This document shows, one piece after another, positions 53,850 to 62,657 of a stretch of DNA of 64,000 nt. The DNA lies in NCBI GenBank assembly GCA_047630175.1, contig JBLHVI010000001.1, positions 62,001 through 126,000 on the forward strand, read 5' to 3'. The notes beneath the pieces are model-generated. The model did no database searches. It was given only the letters and a program-made list of their open reading frames with translations, and was not told the origin of the DNA. Within the stretch, counting starts at the first letter, position 1; the number at the start of each line of letters is the position of its first letter. The position numbers were made by a program, and so were the translations under genes. The stretch comes from UBA4582 sp047630175 (GTDB lineage Bacteria; Pseudomonadota; Gammaproteobacteria; Pseudomonadales; Azotimanducaceae).

Positions 53850-55154
53850 ATGCGATTAATGGACAAGATCCTGAGTTATTTCCAGCTTGAAGCCAGAGGG
53901 TCTAACGTCCGTACCGAGTTGACGGCGGGTTTAACGACATTTTTAGCGATGGCCTACATTACCATTGTCAATCCCGTGATCTTGTCAGAAACCGGTATGG
54001 ACTTTGGTGCAGTATTTGTTGCTACGTGTTTGGCGGCGGCTTTTGGCTCAATTGCTATGGGCATATTAGGAAATTATCCTATCGCCCAAGCGCCGGGCAT
54101 GGGCCAGAATGCTTTTTTCACTTATGGCATCGTGCTCGGGCTGGGATATACCTGGCAGACAGCACTTGGTGCTGTGTTTATTTCAGGCCTGATCTTCATT
54201 CTGCTCAGTATTCTGCCGGTCCGGGAATGGTTGATTAATGCCATTCCGAAAAACCTCAAACTCGGTATCTCGGCTGGCATTGGTATGTTTTTAGGATTTA
54301 TCGCCCTCAAAAATGCAGGCATTGTGGTGGCTAACCCAGCGACGCTCGTTTCTTTCGGTAACCTGACTGATGCCGGGCCGATGATTTGCTTGGCCGGCTT
54401 TATGATTATTGCCGCATTAAGCGCGCGCAAGATTATGGGTGCGGTGATTATCGGTATGCTATCTGCAACGGTGCTGGGTTGGTTGTTTGGTGGTGCAGAA
54501 TTTAAGGGAGTGATGTCAATGCCGCCTTCCGTTGCGCCGGTGTTTTTGCAGCTAGATATTGCTGCGGCATTTGAAGTTTCGATGATCACAGTGATTTTAA
54601 CGTTGCTGCTAGTAGATGTGTTTGACACGGCCGGTACTATGGTGGGTGTTGCCACACGGGCTGGGCTTGTTGGGCCAGATGGCAAGTTGCCACGTCTTGG
54701 CAAAGCGCTGTTGTCCGATTCTGGTGCAACGGCCGTCGGTGCGCTCGTTGGCACATCGTCCACCACGAGCTATATCGAAAGTGCTGCGGGCGTCGAGGCT
54801 GGTGGTCGCACAGGTTTGGTGGCTGTGACGACAGGTTTTTTGTTTCTAGGGTGTCTATTCTTGGCGCCACTGGCCCAGAGCGTACCAGTTTATGCTTCCG
54901 CCGCCGCGTTGCTGTTTGTTGCTTGTATCATGGTGCGCAGCCTGGCAGATCTCGATTGGGATGATTTAACTGAGAGCGCCCCGGCGGTAGTTTGTGCGCT
55001 GGCCATGCCGCTGTCGTTTTCGATTGCCGACGGTATAGGTCTTGGGTTCATTAGCTATATGGGCATCAAGATCGTGAGCGGCAAGGCCCGGCAGTGTCCC
55101 GTCGCGGTCTATATCATCGGCATGGTGTTTGTCGGCAAGTTCGCTTTCTTGTAA
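53850..55154 (+). CDS. NCS2-family purine base permease (AzgA/GhxP type)
   Basis: A 434-residue inner-membrane transporter for adenine, guanine or hypoxanthine by proton symport. NVRTELTAGLTTFLAMAYITIVNP at the N-terminus and LLLVDVFDTAGTMVGVATRAGL in the middle are typical of the AdeP/GhxP/PbuG branch of NCS2 rather than the urate/xanthine branch. About twelve membrane spans are visible. TAGGAA precedes the ATG at 53850; ATG at 53859 is an alternative. It is the entry point for bases made outside the inner membrane. Confidence 0.9.
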   Translation: MRLMDKILSYFQLEARGSNVRTELTAGLTTFLAMAYITIVNPVILSETGMDFGAVFVATCLAAAFGSIAMGILGNYPIAQAPGMGQNAFFTYGIVLGLGYTWQTALGAVFISGLIFILLSILPVREWLINAIPKNLKLGISAGIGMFLGFIALKNAGIVVANPATLVSFGNLTDAGPMICLAGFMIIAALSARKIMGAVIIGMLSATVLGWLFGGAEFKGVMSMPPSVAPVFLQLDIAAAFEVSMITVILTLLLVDVFDTAGTMVGVATRAGLVGPDGKLPRLGKALLSDSGATAVGALVGTSSTTSYIESAAGVEAGGRTGLVAVTTGFLFLGCLFLAPLAQSVPVYASAAALLFVACIMVRSLADLDWDDLTESAPAVVCALAMPLSFSIADGIGLGFISYMGIKIVSGKARQCPVAVYIIGMVFVGKFAFL

Positions 55155-55178
55155 AAAGAGGCTTACAAAAATCTTTTT
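55149..55178. terminator. Possible bidirectional terminator between permease and puuE
   Basis: AAAAAGA (55153-55159) pairs with TCTTTTT (55172-55178), and an alternative stem TTGTAA/TTACAA (55149-55154 with 55163-55168) lies within the same 30 bases, which also include the permease stop. The place between convergent genes fits a terminator, but the stems are AT-rich and weak. Confidence 0.4.
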
Positions 55179-55180
55179 GA

Positions 55181-56098
55181 TTAAGGCGCGTGGTTAGCAT
55201 GCCAGTGACGGGCGATATCGACTCTGCGACACAGCCAAACATCGGGTTTACGCTGAACGTAATCCAGAAAATTCAGTAACGACTGTATTCGACCGGGCTT
55301 GCCAATGATGCGACAGTGCAAGCCGATATTCATCATTTTTGGAGACCGACCATCTTCGTTCGGTCCGCCCTCGGCGTAGAGCGTATCGAAGGCGTCTGTT
55401 AGGTAGTTGTAAAACTGATCGCCCGCATTAAATCCTTGGGGTGCGGCAAAGCGCATATCGTTGTTGTCGAGCGTGTAAGGAATAACGAGGTGTTGCTTGC
55501 CGTGCTGCAGGTCCCAGTAAGGCAAGTCGTCGGCATAGGAATCACTGTCGTAAAGAAAGCCTCCCTCCTCAATGACCAAACGCCGAGTATTGGGGCTGTC
55601 GCGTCCGGTGTACCAGCCTAGAGGTCTTGTTCCAGTGAGGCGGTGGTGAATCTCAATGGCTTGCTGCATATGCGCGCGTTCAACATCCTCTGGCATAAAC
55701 TGATAATCAATCCAGCGATAGCCGTGGCAGGCAATTTCCCAGTCGGCTTTGAGCATGGCGTCGACCGCTTCGGGGTGGCGCTCCATAGCCATGGCTACGC
55801 CAAAGACAGTCACAGGAATTTTACGCGCGGTAAAAGCCCGGTACAGGCGCCAAAAACCAGCGCGACTGCCGTATTCGTAAAGGCTTTCCATGCTCATATG
55901 TCGCGCCGGATAAGCGCTGGCGCCAATAATTTCAGAGAGAAAGGTCTCCGAGCCAGGGTCGCCATGCAAGACATTGTTCTCGCCGCCTTCCTCATAGTTA
56001 ATAACGAATTGCACGGCAATCCGCGCGTTCAGCGGCCAGTTTGGTTTGACTGGATGTTGCCCGTAACCGTGCATATCTCTAGGGTAGGTTAGCTTCAC
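55181..56098 (-). CDS. puuE: Allantoinase PuuE (polysaccharide-deacetylase fold)
   Basis: PuuE is the metal-independent allantoinase that opens allantoin to allantoate. The N-terminal MHGYGQHPVKPNWPLNARIAV and NYEEGGENNVLHGD are characteristic, and the NodB-like fold shows IACHGYRWIDYQ, TRPLGWYTGRDSPNTRRL and GLHCRIIGKPGR. 305 residues is the usual length. It is not related to AllB amidohydrolases. It lies apart from the xdh operon and is divergent from the secreted adenosine deaminase. Confidence 0.95.
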   Translation of the reverse strand: MKLTYPRDMHGYGQHPVKPNWPLNARIAVQFVINYEEGGENNVLHGDPGSETFLSEIIGASAYPARHMSMESLYEYGSRAGFWRLYRAFTARKIPVTVFGVAMAMERHPEAVDAMLKADWEIACHGYRWIDYQFMPEDVERAHMQQAIEIHHRLTGTRPLGWYTGRDSPNTRRLVIEEGGFLYDSDSYADDLPYWDLQHGKQHLVIPYTLDNNDMRFAAPQGFNAGDQFYNYLTDAFDTLYAEGGPNEDGRSPKMMNIGLHCRIIGKPGRIQSLLNFLDYVQRKPDVWLCRRVDIARHWHANHAP

Positions 56099-56117
56099 AT
56101 TAAGGCTCCTTACTTTA

Positions 56118-56157
56118 GCCTGACACTAGCCAGACATCATTCGGATGTTAGTCAGGC
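56118..56157. promoter_or_regulatory. Inverted repeat upstream of puuE
   Basis: GCCTGA at 56118-56123 can pair with TCAGGC at 56152-56157, and inside lies ACATC (56134-56138) facing GATGT. TAGCC-GACA also occurs as a direct repeat. It lies 20-60 bases upstream of the puuE start and may be an operator for puuE or the divergent deaminase, or a leader hairpin. Confidence 0.35.
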
Positions 56158-56337
56158 GTTAAACGCAGCTTTAGTGAAGCTGTAATGGCGTTGTTACGCA
56201 GTAGAGATGCTCGTTGTTGGATAAGCTTGCGCTGAAAAAGCGCGCAGGTCGACAACAGCAGTGTTTTTTGTTAGTAGTGGCATCATCCGCGTTTGATCCT
56301 CTACAATGCCAGGAACTTTTTATTCTAGGAGTTTTTT

Positions 56338-57792
56338 TTGTTAAAGCGACCGATGACTTCAATGACTGCCCTCTTGCTAGCGGGTTTTACAGTAGCGTTA
56401 ATGTCGATGGCTACGATGCAGCCAGCGGCGGCAGCTGATCCACACTGGTTTGAGCAGATGAAGGTCGATGCCTCTGATGCAGAGTTGTATCAGTTATTGT
56501 TCGAGATGCCCAAAGGTGGTGATCTGCACGAGCACCTGACTGGCTCCGGACTGGCCGAGTGGTGGTTCGATGAGGCGCTTGCCTCAGTCGCGCATGGTTA
56601 CGTCTATTACACGAAGGTGAAAATAAACAACTGTCGCGAATATGGTGCAGAAACACTCCCCGGTACTGCGCCTTACTACCTGATGTTCACCAACGTCACT
56701 AAGGCGAGATGGCAGAATCTGTCGGCTTGCGAGCAAGGTGAATATATGCGCTTGAGTGATCTTGCTCCAGAGGTACGGGCGGCCTGGGAAAACAGTATTC
56801 GTCTTGATAAGCCGACAGAGGGTCGTGATGAGTTTTTTGAAGCTCATTGGTCGCGTTTGGGGGATATGAGCACTAACCCTTGGCTCGTTGCAGAGCTTTT
56901 GTATCACAATATTCAATCTTTTTCTGAAGAGGGGCTCATTTATATGGAGCCCCAGCTAATTACTCAAGGCTACACCATGCCCGACGGCGCACTCATTCCT
57001 GAAGCCCAAGTCGCGGAGATTTTTCGTCAGCGACTTAGTGCCAAAGACGTGTTGGCAACAGGCATGATTGTACGTTTTCAACAATCACTTTTGCGGTTTG
57101 CGCCGAATGCTGAAGAGCAGTTGCGCGAGATGTATAAATTGGTTGCAGAAAATGACTTGTACGTGGCGGTCAACATGGTGGGCCGAGAAGACAACGACAA
57201 GGGCTATCCTCTACGTTTCTTGTCGACATTACGCGAGCTGCGCCATCAATACCACAGCGTTAAGCTTTCAATTCATGCGGGTGAGGTTGATGAGCCTAAC
57301 AGCCATATCAGCGATACGCTGCTGCTGGGTGCTGACCGGATTGGTCATGGTGTCAATCTGATCACTGACCCGGACACCATGAGGCTTATGCGTCATGGAC
57401 CCTATATGGTTGAGATCAATTTGGTGAGTAATCTGCTGCTTGAATATGTTGATGATTATGCCCAGCATCCGTTCCCAGAGTATTTGCGAATCGGCATCCC
57501 AGTTGCGCTGTCTACCGATGATAGGGGCATGTGGGACAGCACCATGACTGATGAGTTTTATGTAGCAGTACGTGAATTCAATCTGTCATGGGACGAAGTT
57601 AAGCTGTTGAGCCGTAATTCGCTGACGTATTCGTTTGTTGAGGATGATGTGAAGCAGCAGCTGTTAGAGACCTATGAAGACCGTATTAGTGCGTTTGAAG
57701 CGCGCTTGGCGAAGCGTGGACTGAAAGCCTTGAGAAATAAAAATGCACCAAAACGGCGCTTTATCTGTACCCGGTATGGCCTGTGCGAGTAA
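56338..57792 (+). CDS. Secreted adenosine deaminase family protein
   Basis: A 484-residue deaminase with a clear signal peptide (cut near AAAAADP), so it works in the periplasm. The metal motif GGDLHEHLTGS, the catalytic glutamate in IHAGEVDEPN, DRIGHGVNL and LSTDDRGMW make the zinc site complete. It should turn adenosine to inosine outside the inner membrane. The start is TTG at 56338, six bases after TAGGAG; the next ATG (56353) is too far from a ribosome site. It precedes a TonB receptor on the same strand. Confidence 0.87.
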   Translation: MLKRPMTSMTALLLAGFTVALMSMATMQPAAAADPHWFEQMKVDASDAELYQLLFEMPKGGDLHEHLTGSGLAEWWFDEALASVAHGYVYYTKVKINNCREYGAETLPGTAPYYLMFTNVTKARWQNLSACEQGEYMRLSDLAPEVRAAWENSIRLDKPTEGRDEFFEAHWSRLGDMSTNPWLVAELLYHNIQSFSEEGLIYMEPQLITQGYTMPDGALIPEAQVAEIFRQRLSAKDVLATGMIVRFQQSLLRFAPNAEEQLREMYKLVAENDLYVAVNMVGREDNDKGYPLRFLSTLRELRHQYHSVKLSIHAGEVDEPNSHISDTLLLGADRIGHGVNLITDPDTMRLMRHGPYMVEINLVSNLLLEYVDDYAQHPFPEYLRIGIPVALSTDDRGMWDSTMTDEFYVAVREFNLSWDEVKLLSRNSLTYSFVEDDVKQQLLETYEDRISAFEARLAKRGLKALRNKNAPKRRFICTRYGLCE

Positions 57793-57873
57793 TATCAGTG
57801 CGCTTTAGCGGGGCATAATTTTCGTGAGCTTGGTTCGACATCATTTCAATACTCCTGTGACTCATGAAAAAGC

Positions 57874-57915
57874 GGGCTCAGCGCCTAAAAAAGGACGTTG
57901 TCCGCAAACCCGCAA
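57874..57915 (+). promoter_or_regulatory. Possible structured leader upstream of TonB receptor 2
   Basis: GCGGG (57874-57878) can pair with CCCGC (57911-57915), enclosing GGAC-GTT-GTCC (57895-57905). It lies ~90 bases before the receptor ATG. It lacks a T-run and may be a leader element or a weak end of the deaminase transcript. Confidence 0.25.
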
Positions 57916-58004
57916 AAGCGGCATATTAATTGCTGTAAATATGATCCTATAAAGTTCGTTTAGTTCAATTTGTTCGTTTCATTAATTGTTTTGGGGATAT
58001 ACAC

Positions 58005-60407
58005 ATGGTTCGTAAATTCGCCGCGTTCCGCCGAGTCGCGATCGCCACAGCGCTGTGCTCTGTGGTTTCGCCATTAATGGCAGAGAATATGGAAGAAGTT
58101 GTTGTTGTTGGCGACCTGGGCAGTCTGCCTGGTGAAAATGTGAAATCTATCTTTGGTTTCAACAAATCATTGTTAGAGACGCCGCGTTCTGCTTCTACGG
58201 TTAGTTCTGAGCAGATGGGACGTTTCAATATGGTGGATATTGATGAGTTGATTGTGCTGGCTCCCGGTACATTCACCCAATCATTCTTTGGCGTTGCCGG
58301 CGGTCTTGATGTTCGTGGCACACCGGGTGAAACTTATTTTCGTGGTATGCGTCGTCTTGATAACCCGGGCAACTACCCCACTCCCATTGGTGCATCTGAC
58401 CGCGTTGACATCGTTCGTGGACCAGCGTCACCCATCTACGGCCCCTCAAAAATTGGTGGTTACCTAAACTTCAATCCGAAATCTGCCCGCGTTGAAGACA
58501 GCGGTCAATTCGCTGAAGAGACCGTGGGTTCTTTATCTTTCACTACCGGTAACTGGGACAAAAGCATTGTTACGGCTGAAGTCGGTGGCCCAACAGCAAT
58601 CGCCGGCAAAGATGTTGGCTATTACTTGTATGGAGAGATAGAAAATTCTGGTAGCTACTACGAGAACAGTCAGACTGATCAGACCCTTTTGCAGGCCTCT
58701 TTCGACATGGATTTCAGTGACAACACACGTTTGCAGTTTGGGGGTATGTACCACAAGTACGAGGGCAACCAAGTCGCGGGTTGGAACCGACTGACACAAG
58801 AGCTGATTGACACTGGTACCTACGTGACAGGTTCGCCCCTGCCGCTAGACACTAGCGGAGATGGACTCATTTCTCATCAAGAATACGATGTAGCGGGTAT
58901 TAACCCCTTTCTTTTTCTCGGTGCACCGACAAGTTCTACACTGCCAGAACTGGAAGCAGTGTATGGCGACTTGAGTAATCTCGCGCTACAAAACCCGGGT
59001 ACAGCTCAGCTGGACGGCAGCCAAGTGCTGGTCGCGCCAGACGATCTTCTTGAAAATACAGTAGTGACGTTGTATTTCGATATCATTCATACAACGGACA
59101 GTGATTGGGAATTTACGAATCAAATGTTTTACGAGGCGTATGACAACCTTAACGAAAACGCCTATGGATTCTCGCAGTTCCACGACTCCTACGTGTTTGA
59201 AAACAAGTTGGTAATCGCTAAAGAATTTCAAATGGACAGTATGACCGCGTCTATCCAACTTTCGCCATCGGTTCGTTATACAAACTTCGAACATGGGGAT
59301 GACTTCTCCAATGAGTATTTTGACCGCCGCGATTTAACCGGTCCGTCTACGGCGCTTGATCGTCGCGTGTTGTCCACGCGCATCAATGACGATTACTCTG
59401 ACGATAACATTGGTAGCTATACGAACTTGGGTTTTGCCGCAATGGGTGACTTCACTTGGGAGTCAGGTCTGAGCATTCTGTTAGGCGCACGTTATGACGT
59501 AATCGATATGAAAAGTACTCGTCGCGTAGATCTGCAACGACGTCCTTCCGCAAATCCCTTAGACAATTTCGGCGAAGATGAAGTAGAGGGTTTGTCTTGG
59601 ACAGCCAGCTTAAGCTACGAGTTTGGCCCCGGGATCATTCCGTACATCACTGCTTCCGAGCAATCGACAGTTATTGCAGGTCAAGGTGCTGACCTGAGCC
59701 CAATAAGCATCAATGACAGTGCAGCGTTTGATATCTCTGATTTGGTAGAGTTTGGTATCAAAGGTAGCCTGATCGATGACAGTTTGTACTTTGCGATCTC
59801 TTTTTTCGAGCAGGAGCGAACGGACTTCAGTGCGCAACAAATTGTGACTAACCAAGTTACGCAAACCGAAGGTGCTGAAGTTGAAGTGCGCTGGGTTGCT
59901 ACCGAAAATTTGGTACTCACATTCGGCTTCTCTGATATCGAAGTGACCAATCTGGCAACCATTAATAACGGCTTACAATTTAGCTTCTTAGGCGCTGGGG
60001 ATCTGCCTAACGTCGCACCGTCAGCGCTTTATGGTGGTGCGCCAATTGGTAATATCAGCACAGGTCCAGACGGCAGTCCTTTGACAGGTATTCGTGCCGG
60101 CATGCCCAAGAATATTTATTCATTCACAGGTACTTATGACTTCCAGAATGGCATAGCGATCAGCGGCAGCGTCGTTGACGTAGACTCTGTTTTTTCAAGC
60201 GTGTCTAACGCAGTGAGATTGCCAGCCTATACGTTAGTGAACCTAGGCGTAGTTTACGAGACCGAGAACTGGACCTTTAACGTCACCGGAAAGAACCTGA
60301 CAGACGAGCGTTATTTTCGCGCCAACTTCCCGAACCTGTTTGGTGGCCAGATTGTTCTGCCTGAACTGCCCCGTCACTACCAAGCGCGGGTAGCGTATAA
60401 CTTCTAA
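58005..60407 (+). CDS. TonB-dependent outer-membrane receptor, candidate nucleoside/purine receptor
   Basis: An 800-residue receptor with a signal peptide (to PLMAE), TonB box MEEVVVVGD, a plug (DELIVLAPGTFTQSF, RVDIVRGPASPIYGPSKIGG) and a barrel ending RVAYNF. Residues 282-293 in an extracellular loop form a canonical EF-hand (DTSGDGLISHQE). No Fur box precedes it. Position between a secreted adenosine deaminase and a NUP-family lipoprotein suggests uptake of nucleosides or related compounds; the substrate is inferred. GGGGA lies before the ATG, and a strong terminator follows. Confidence 0.85.
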   Translation: MVRKFAAFRRVAIATALCSVVSPLMAENMEEVVVVGDLGSLPGENVKSIFGFNKSLLETPRSASTVSSEQMGRFNMVDIDELIVLAPGTFTQSFFGVAGGLDVRGTPGETYFRGMRRLDNPGNYPTPIGASDRVDIVRGPASPIYGPSKIGGYLNFNPKSARVEDSGQFAEETVGSLSFTTGNWDKSIVTAEVGGPTAIAGKDVGYYLYGEIENSGSYYENSQTDQTLLQASFDMDFSDNTRLQFGGMYHKYEGNQVAGWNRLTQELIDTGTYVTGSPLPLDTSGDGLISHQEYDVAGINPFLFLGAPTSSTLPELEAVYGDLSNLALQNPGTAQLDGSQVLVAPDDLLENTVVTLYFDIIHTTDSDWEFTNQMFYEAYDNLNENAYGFSQFHDSYVFENKLVIAKEFQMDSMTASIQLSPSVRYTNFEHGDDFSNEYFDRRDLTGPSTALDRRVLSTRINDDYSDDNIGSYTNLGFAAMGDFTWESGLSILLGARYDVIDMKSTRRVDLQRRPSANPLDNFGEDEVEGLSWTASLSYEFGPGIIPYITASEQSTVIAGQGADLSPISINDSAAFDISDLVEFGIKGSLIDDSLYFAISFFEQERTDFSAQQIVTNQVTQTEGAEVEVRWVATENLVLTFGFSDIEVTNLATINNGLQFSFLGAGDLPNVAPSALYGGAPIGNISTGPDGSPLTGIRAGMPKNIYSFTGTYDFQNGIAISGSVVDVDSVFSSVSNAVRLPAYTLVNLGVVYETENWTFNVTGKNLTDERYFRANFPNLFGGQIVLPELPRHYQARVAYNF
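58848..58883 (+). other. EF-hand calcium-binding loop within TonB receptor 2
   Basis: The encoded 12 residues DTSGDGLISHQE fit the EF-hand loop D-x-[DNS]-x-D-G-x-[ILV]-x-x-x-E at every ligand position. The loop follows a barrel strand (residues 240-255), so it is expected on the cell surface. The flanking SPLPL and YDVAGINPF resemble the ends of calcium-stabilised loops. Confidence 0.75.
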
Positions 60408-60445
60408 AGTATGAAGGCGCAGCAATTGACTGCGCCAACATAAGT

Positions 60446-60476
60446 AAAAAAAGTGGTCTTCGAACCACTTTTTTTT
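60446..60476. terminator. Intrinsic terminator between receptor 2 and NUP copy 2
   Basis: An A-run plus AAGTGGT (60446-60457) pairs with ACCACTTTTTTTT (60464-60476) around CTTCGA, a classic hairpin with T-run 39 bases after the receptor stop. It should stop most transcription before the downstream NUP-add genes or set a lower level for them. Confidence 0.9.
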
Positions 60477-60507
60477 GCCTAAAATTCACCTTTCTGGAGT
60501 GACAGAA

Positions 60508-61620
60508 ATGCAGAGATTAAGAACCTCATTAATTTTTATAAGTGTTTTTTTGGTAAATATTTTAGTGGCGGGCTGCGCCAAGACCAATGACGCACCTGAC
60601 GCAGTTAAGGACGCGGCTACGCAACGCTTCGCTGCTCAAACGCTAGCGTCTTTACCGGTAAAAGTGGTGGTGGTCACTATGTTTGAGATTGGTGCCGATG
60701 AAGGTGATCGCGCGGGTGAATTCCAGCTGTGGAAAGAGCGCCGCAATATCGAGCCGCTGCCATTCTTGGGTTATCGTGACTTGCATTACGATGCCGAGAC
60801 CCAGTTACTGGTGCTAGTCACAGGCATCGGCACTGCCCGGGCAACGGCGGCTACTATGGCTCTAGGTATGGACCCGCGATTTGATCTGACGCACAGCTAT
60901 TGGTTGGTCGCGGGTATTGCCGGCATCGACCCGGAAGACGCACCGGTAGGCTCTGCAGTCTGGGCCGAGTATTTGGTAGACGGCGACCTGGCGCATGAGA
61001 TTGACCCCAGAGAGATTCCTGACGACTGGGAGTTTGGGTATTTCGCCCGCTATACCAAAGGCCCGCTGGATACGCATAAGCCAGAGCCATCGGGTGAGAT
61101 GTATCACCTGAATCCTGGTTTGACGGAGTGGGCCTATCAGCTGACTAAAGACGTAGAGCTCATCGATGACCCATCCGTGCAGCATGTCCGTGATATGTAT
61201 ACACAGCACCCCGAGGCGCAACGTAAGCCCTATGTGCTCAAAGGAGACCATGTGGCCGGCTACACCTTCTGGCATGGTAAGCTGATGAACGACTGGGCCA
61301 ACCATTGGGTCGACTACTGGACTGACGGCAAGGGTGAGTTCGTCACCTCAGCCATGGAAGACACGGGTACTTATCTGTCGTTACTATGGTTGGACCGCAT
61401 TGGCCGCGTCGATAAGGAACGATTGATGGTTTTGCGCACAGGCAGCAACTACACCATGCAACCGCCCGGTATGACCGCAGCTGAGAATCTCCTGAAGGAA
61501 AATGAAGGCTATGCCGGCCTACAAATATCTGTCGAGGCAGCCTACCGGGTTGGCTCAATAGTCGTTGATGAAATCACCAGCAACTGGTCAACCTACAAAG
61601 ACCAAATACCACAGGGATAA
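60508..61620 (+). CDS. NUP-family purine nucleoside lipoprotein, copy 2
   Basis: A paralogue of the protein at 38048-39199. It begins MQRLRTSLIFISVF and has the lipobox LVAGC, so it is membrane-anchored in the periplasm. Shared blocks include VKVVVVTMF, GDRAGEFQLW, VTGIGTARATAATMALG, LVAGIAGIDPEDAPVGSAVW and AMEDTGTYLSLLWLDRIGRV...VLRTGSNYT. These follow the purine-nucleoside-phosphorylase layout, with Asn in place of the base-binding Asp of SD. GGAG precedes the ATG at 60508. It is followed five bases later by a deaminase gene. Confidence 0.82.
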   Translation: MQRLRTSLIFISVFLVNILVAGCAKTNDAPDAVKDAATQRFAAQTLASLPVKVVVVTMFEIGADEGDRAGEFQLWKERRNIEPLPFLGYRDLHYDAETQLLVLVTGIGTARATAATMALGMDPRFDLTHSYWLVAGIAGIDPEDAPVGSAVWAEYLVDGDLAHEIDPREIPDDWEFGYFARYTKGPLDTHKPEPSGEMYHLNPGLTEWAYQLTKDVELIDDPSVQHVRDMYTQHPEAQRKPYVLKGDHVAGYTFWHGKLMNDWANHWVDYWTDGKGEFVTSAMEDTGTYLSLLWLDRIGRVDKERLMVLRTGSNYTMQPPGMTAAENLLKENEGYAGLQISVEAAYRVGSIVVDEITSNWSTYKDQIPQG

Positions 61621-61625
61621 TTGTA

Positions 61626-62639
61626 GTGAGCAATATAAAGACCTTTGTTGAGCGAATGCCCAAGGCCGAGTTGCATTTGCATATCGAGGGCACGCTCGAG
61701 CCCGCTATGTTGATGGACCTAGCAGCCAAGCATCAGATCGAACTGCCTTATAAGAGCCTTACAGATGTGCTCAATGCGTATGATTTCGAAGACTTGCAAA
61801 GCTTTCTGAATTTGTATTATTTGGGCGCCAGCGTTTTGCTTGACGAGCAAGATTTTTATGATCTGATGTGGGCTTATCTGCTTAAGTGTCGAGAGCAGAA
61901 TATTGTCCACGCTGAAATGATGTTTGATCCTCAGACCCATACGGATCGAGGTGTGAGTTTCGATACGATGATGCGCGGCTATTTAGCTGCTATGCAACAG
62001 GCTCGCACCGACTGGGGTATGTCGTGCGAGCTTATCATGTGTTTTCTGCGTCACCTGTCTCAAGACAGCGCATTTAATACACTGCGGGAGGCGGAGGCTT
62101 GGCGTGATCATATTCAATCAGTTGGGCTTGACAGCGGTGAATTGGGTAACCCGCCAGAAAAATTCAGAGACGTCTTCGCTGCCGCACACAAGCAGGGTTA
62201 CTTGCTTGTGGCTCATGCCGGTGAAGAGGGTCCGCCTGCCTATATTTGGAGTGCCCTAGACGAATTACAGGTAGCACGTATTGATCACGGCGTTCGCTGC
62301 CTCGAAGATCCAGCGCTGGTGGCTCGGCTGGTGCGCGAGCAAATGCCTCTAACCGTTTGCCCGTTGTCGAATGTGCGGCTTTGCGTGGTTGACGCAATGA
62401 CTGATCACCCCATTCTAAAGATGCTAGACGCGGGCTTACTGGTCACGGTGAATGCTGACGACCCACCCTACTTTGGTGGCTATCTGAATGACAACTTTGC
62501 GGCGTTGGTAAAACACCTTAACCTTAACGAGCATCAGGCGAGGCAGCTGGCGAAGAACAGCTTTACCAGTAGTTTTCTACCTGCCGATAAAAAGCGTGAT
62601 TTGATTGCAGCTGTTGATGCTTTTGAACAAATTGTTTGA
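61626..62639 (+). CDS. Adenosine deaminase family, probable adenine deaminase
   Basis: A cytoplasmic 337-residue deaminase. MPKAELHLHIEGTLEP is the form seen in the adenine-deaminase branch (true adenosine deaminases usually have HVHLDG), and AHAGEEGPPAYI, RIDHGVRCLED and VNADDPPYFGG agree. It would turn adenine into hypoxanthine for XdhAB. The start is GTG at 61626, five bases after the NUP copy 2 stop, so the two genes are one operon. Adenosine as substrate remains possible. Confidence 0.88.
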   Translation: MSNIKTFVERMPKAELHLHIEGTLEPAMLMDLAAKHQIELPYKSLTDVLNAYDFEDLQSFLNLYYLGASVLLDEQDFYDLMWAYLLKCREQNIVHAEMMFDPQTHTDRGVSFDTMMRGYLAAMQQARTDWGMSCELIMCFLRHLSQDSAFNTLREAEAWRDHIQSVGLDSGELGNPPEKFRDVFAAAHKQGYLLVAHAGEEGPPAYIWSALDELQVARIDHGVRCLEDPALVARLVREQMPLTVCPLSNVRLCVVDAMTDHPILKMLDAGLLVTVNADDPPYFGGYLNDNFAALVKHLNLNEHQARQLAKNSFTSSFLPADKKRDLIAAVDAFEQIV

Positions 62640-62657
62640 ACATGTATATTGGCGGCT

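Noticed and set aside
58005..60407. Classification of receptor 2 as a siderophore receptor
   Set aside because: No Fur box lies upstream and no iron gene is adjacent; genomic context points to nucleosides, though the plug alone cannot decide the substrate.
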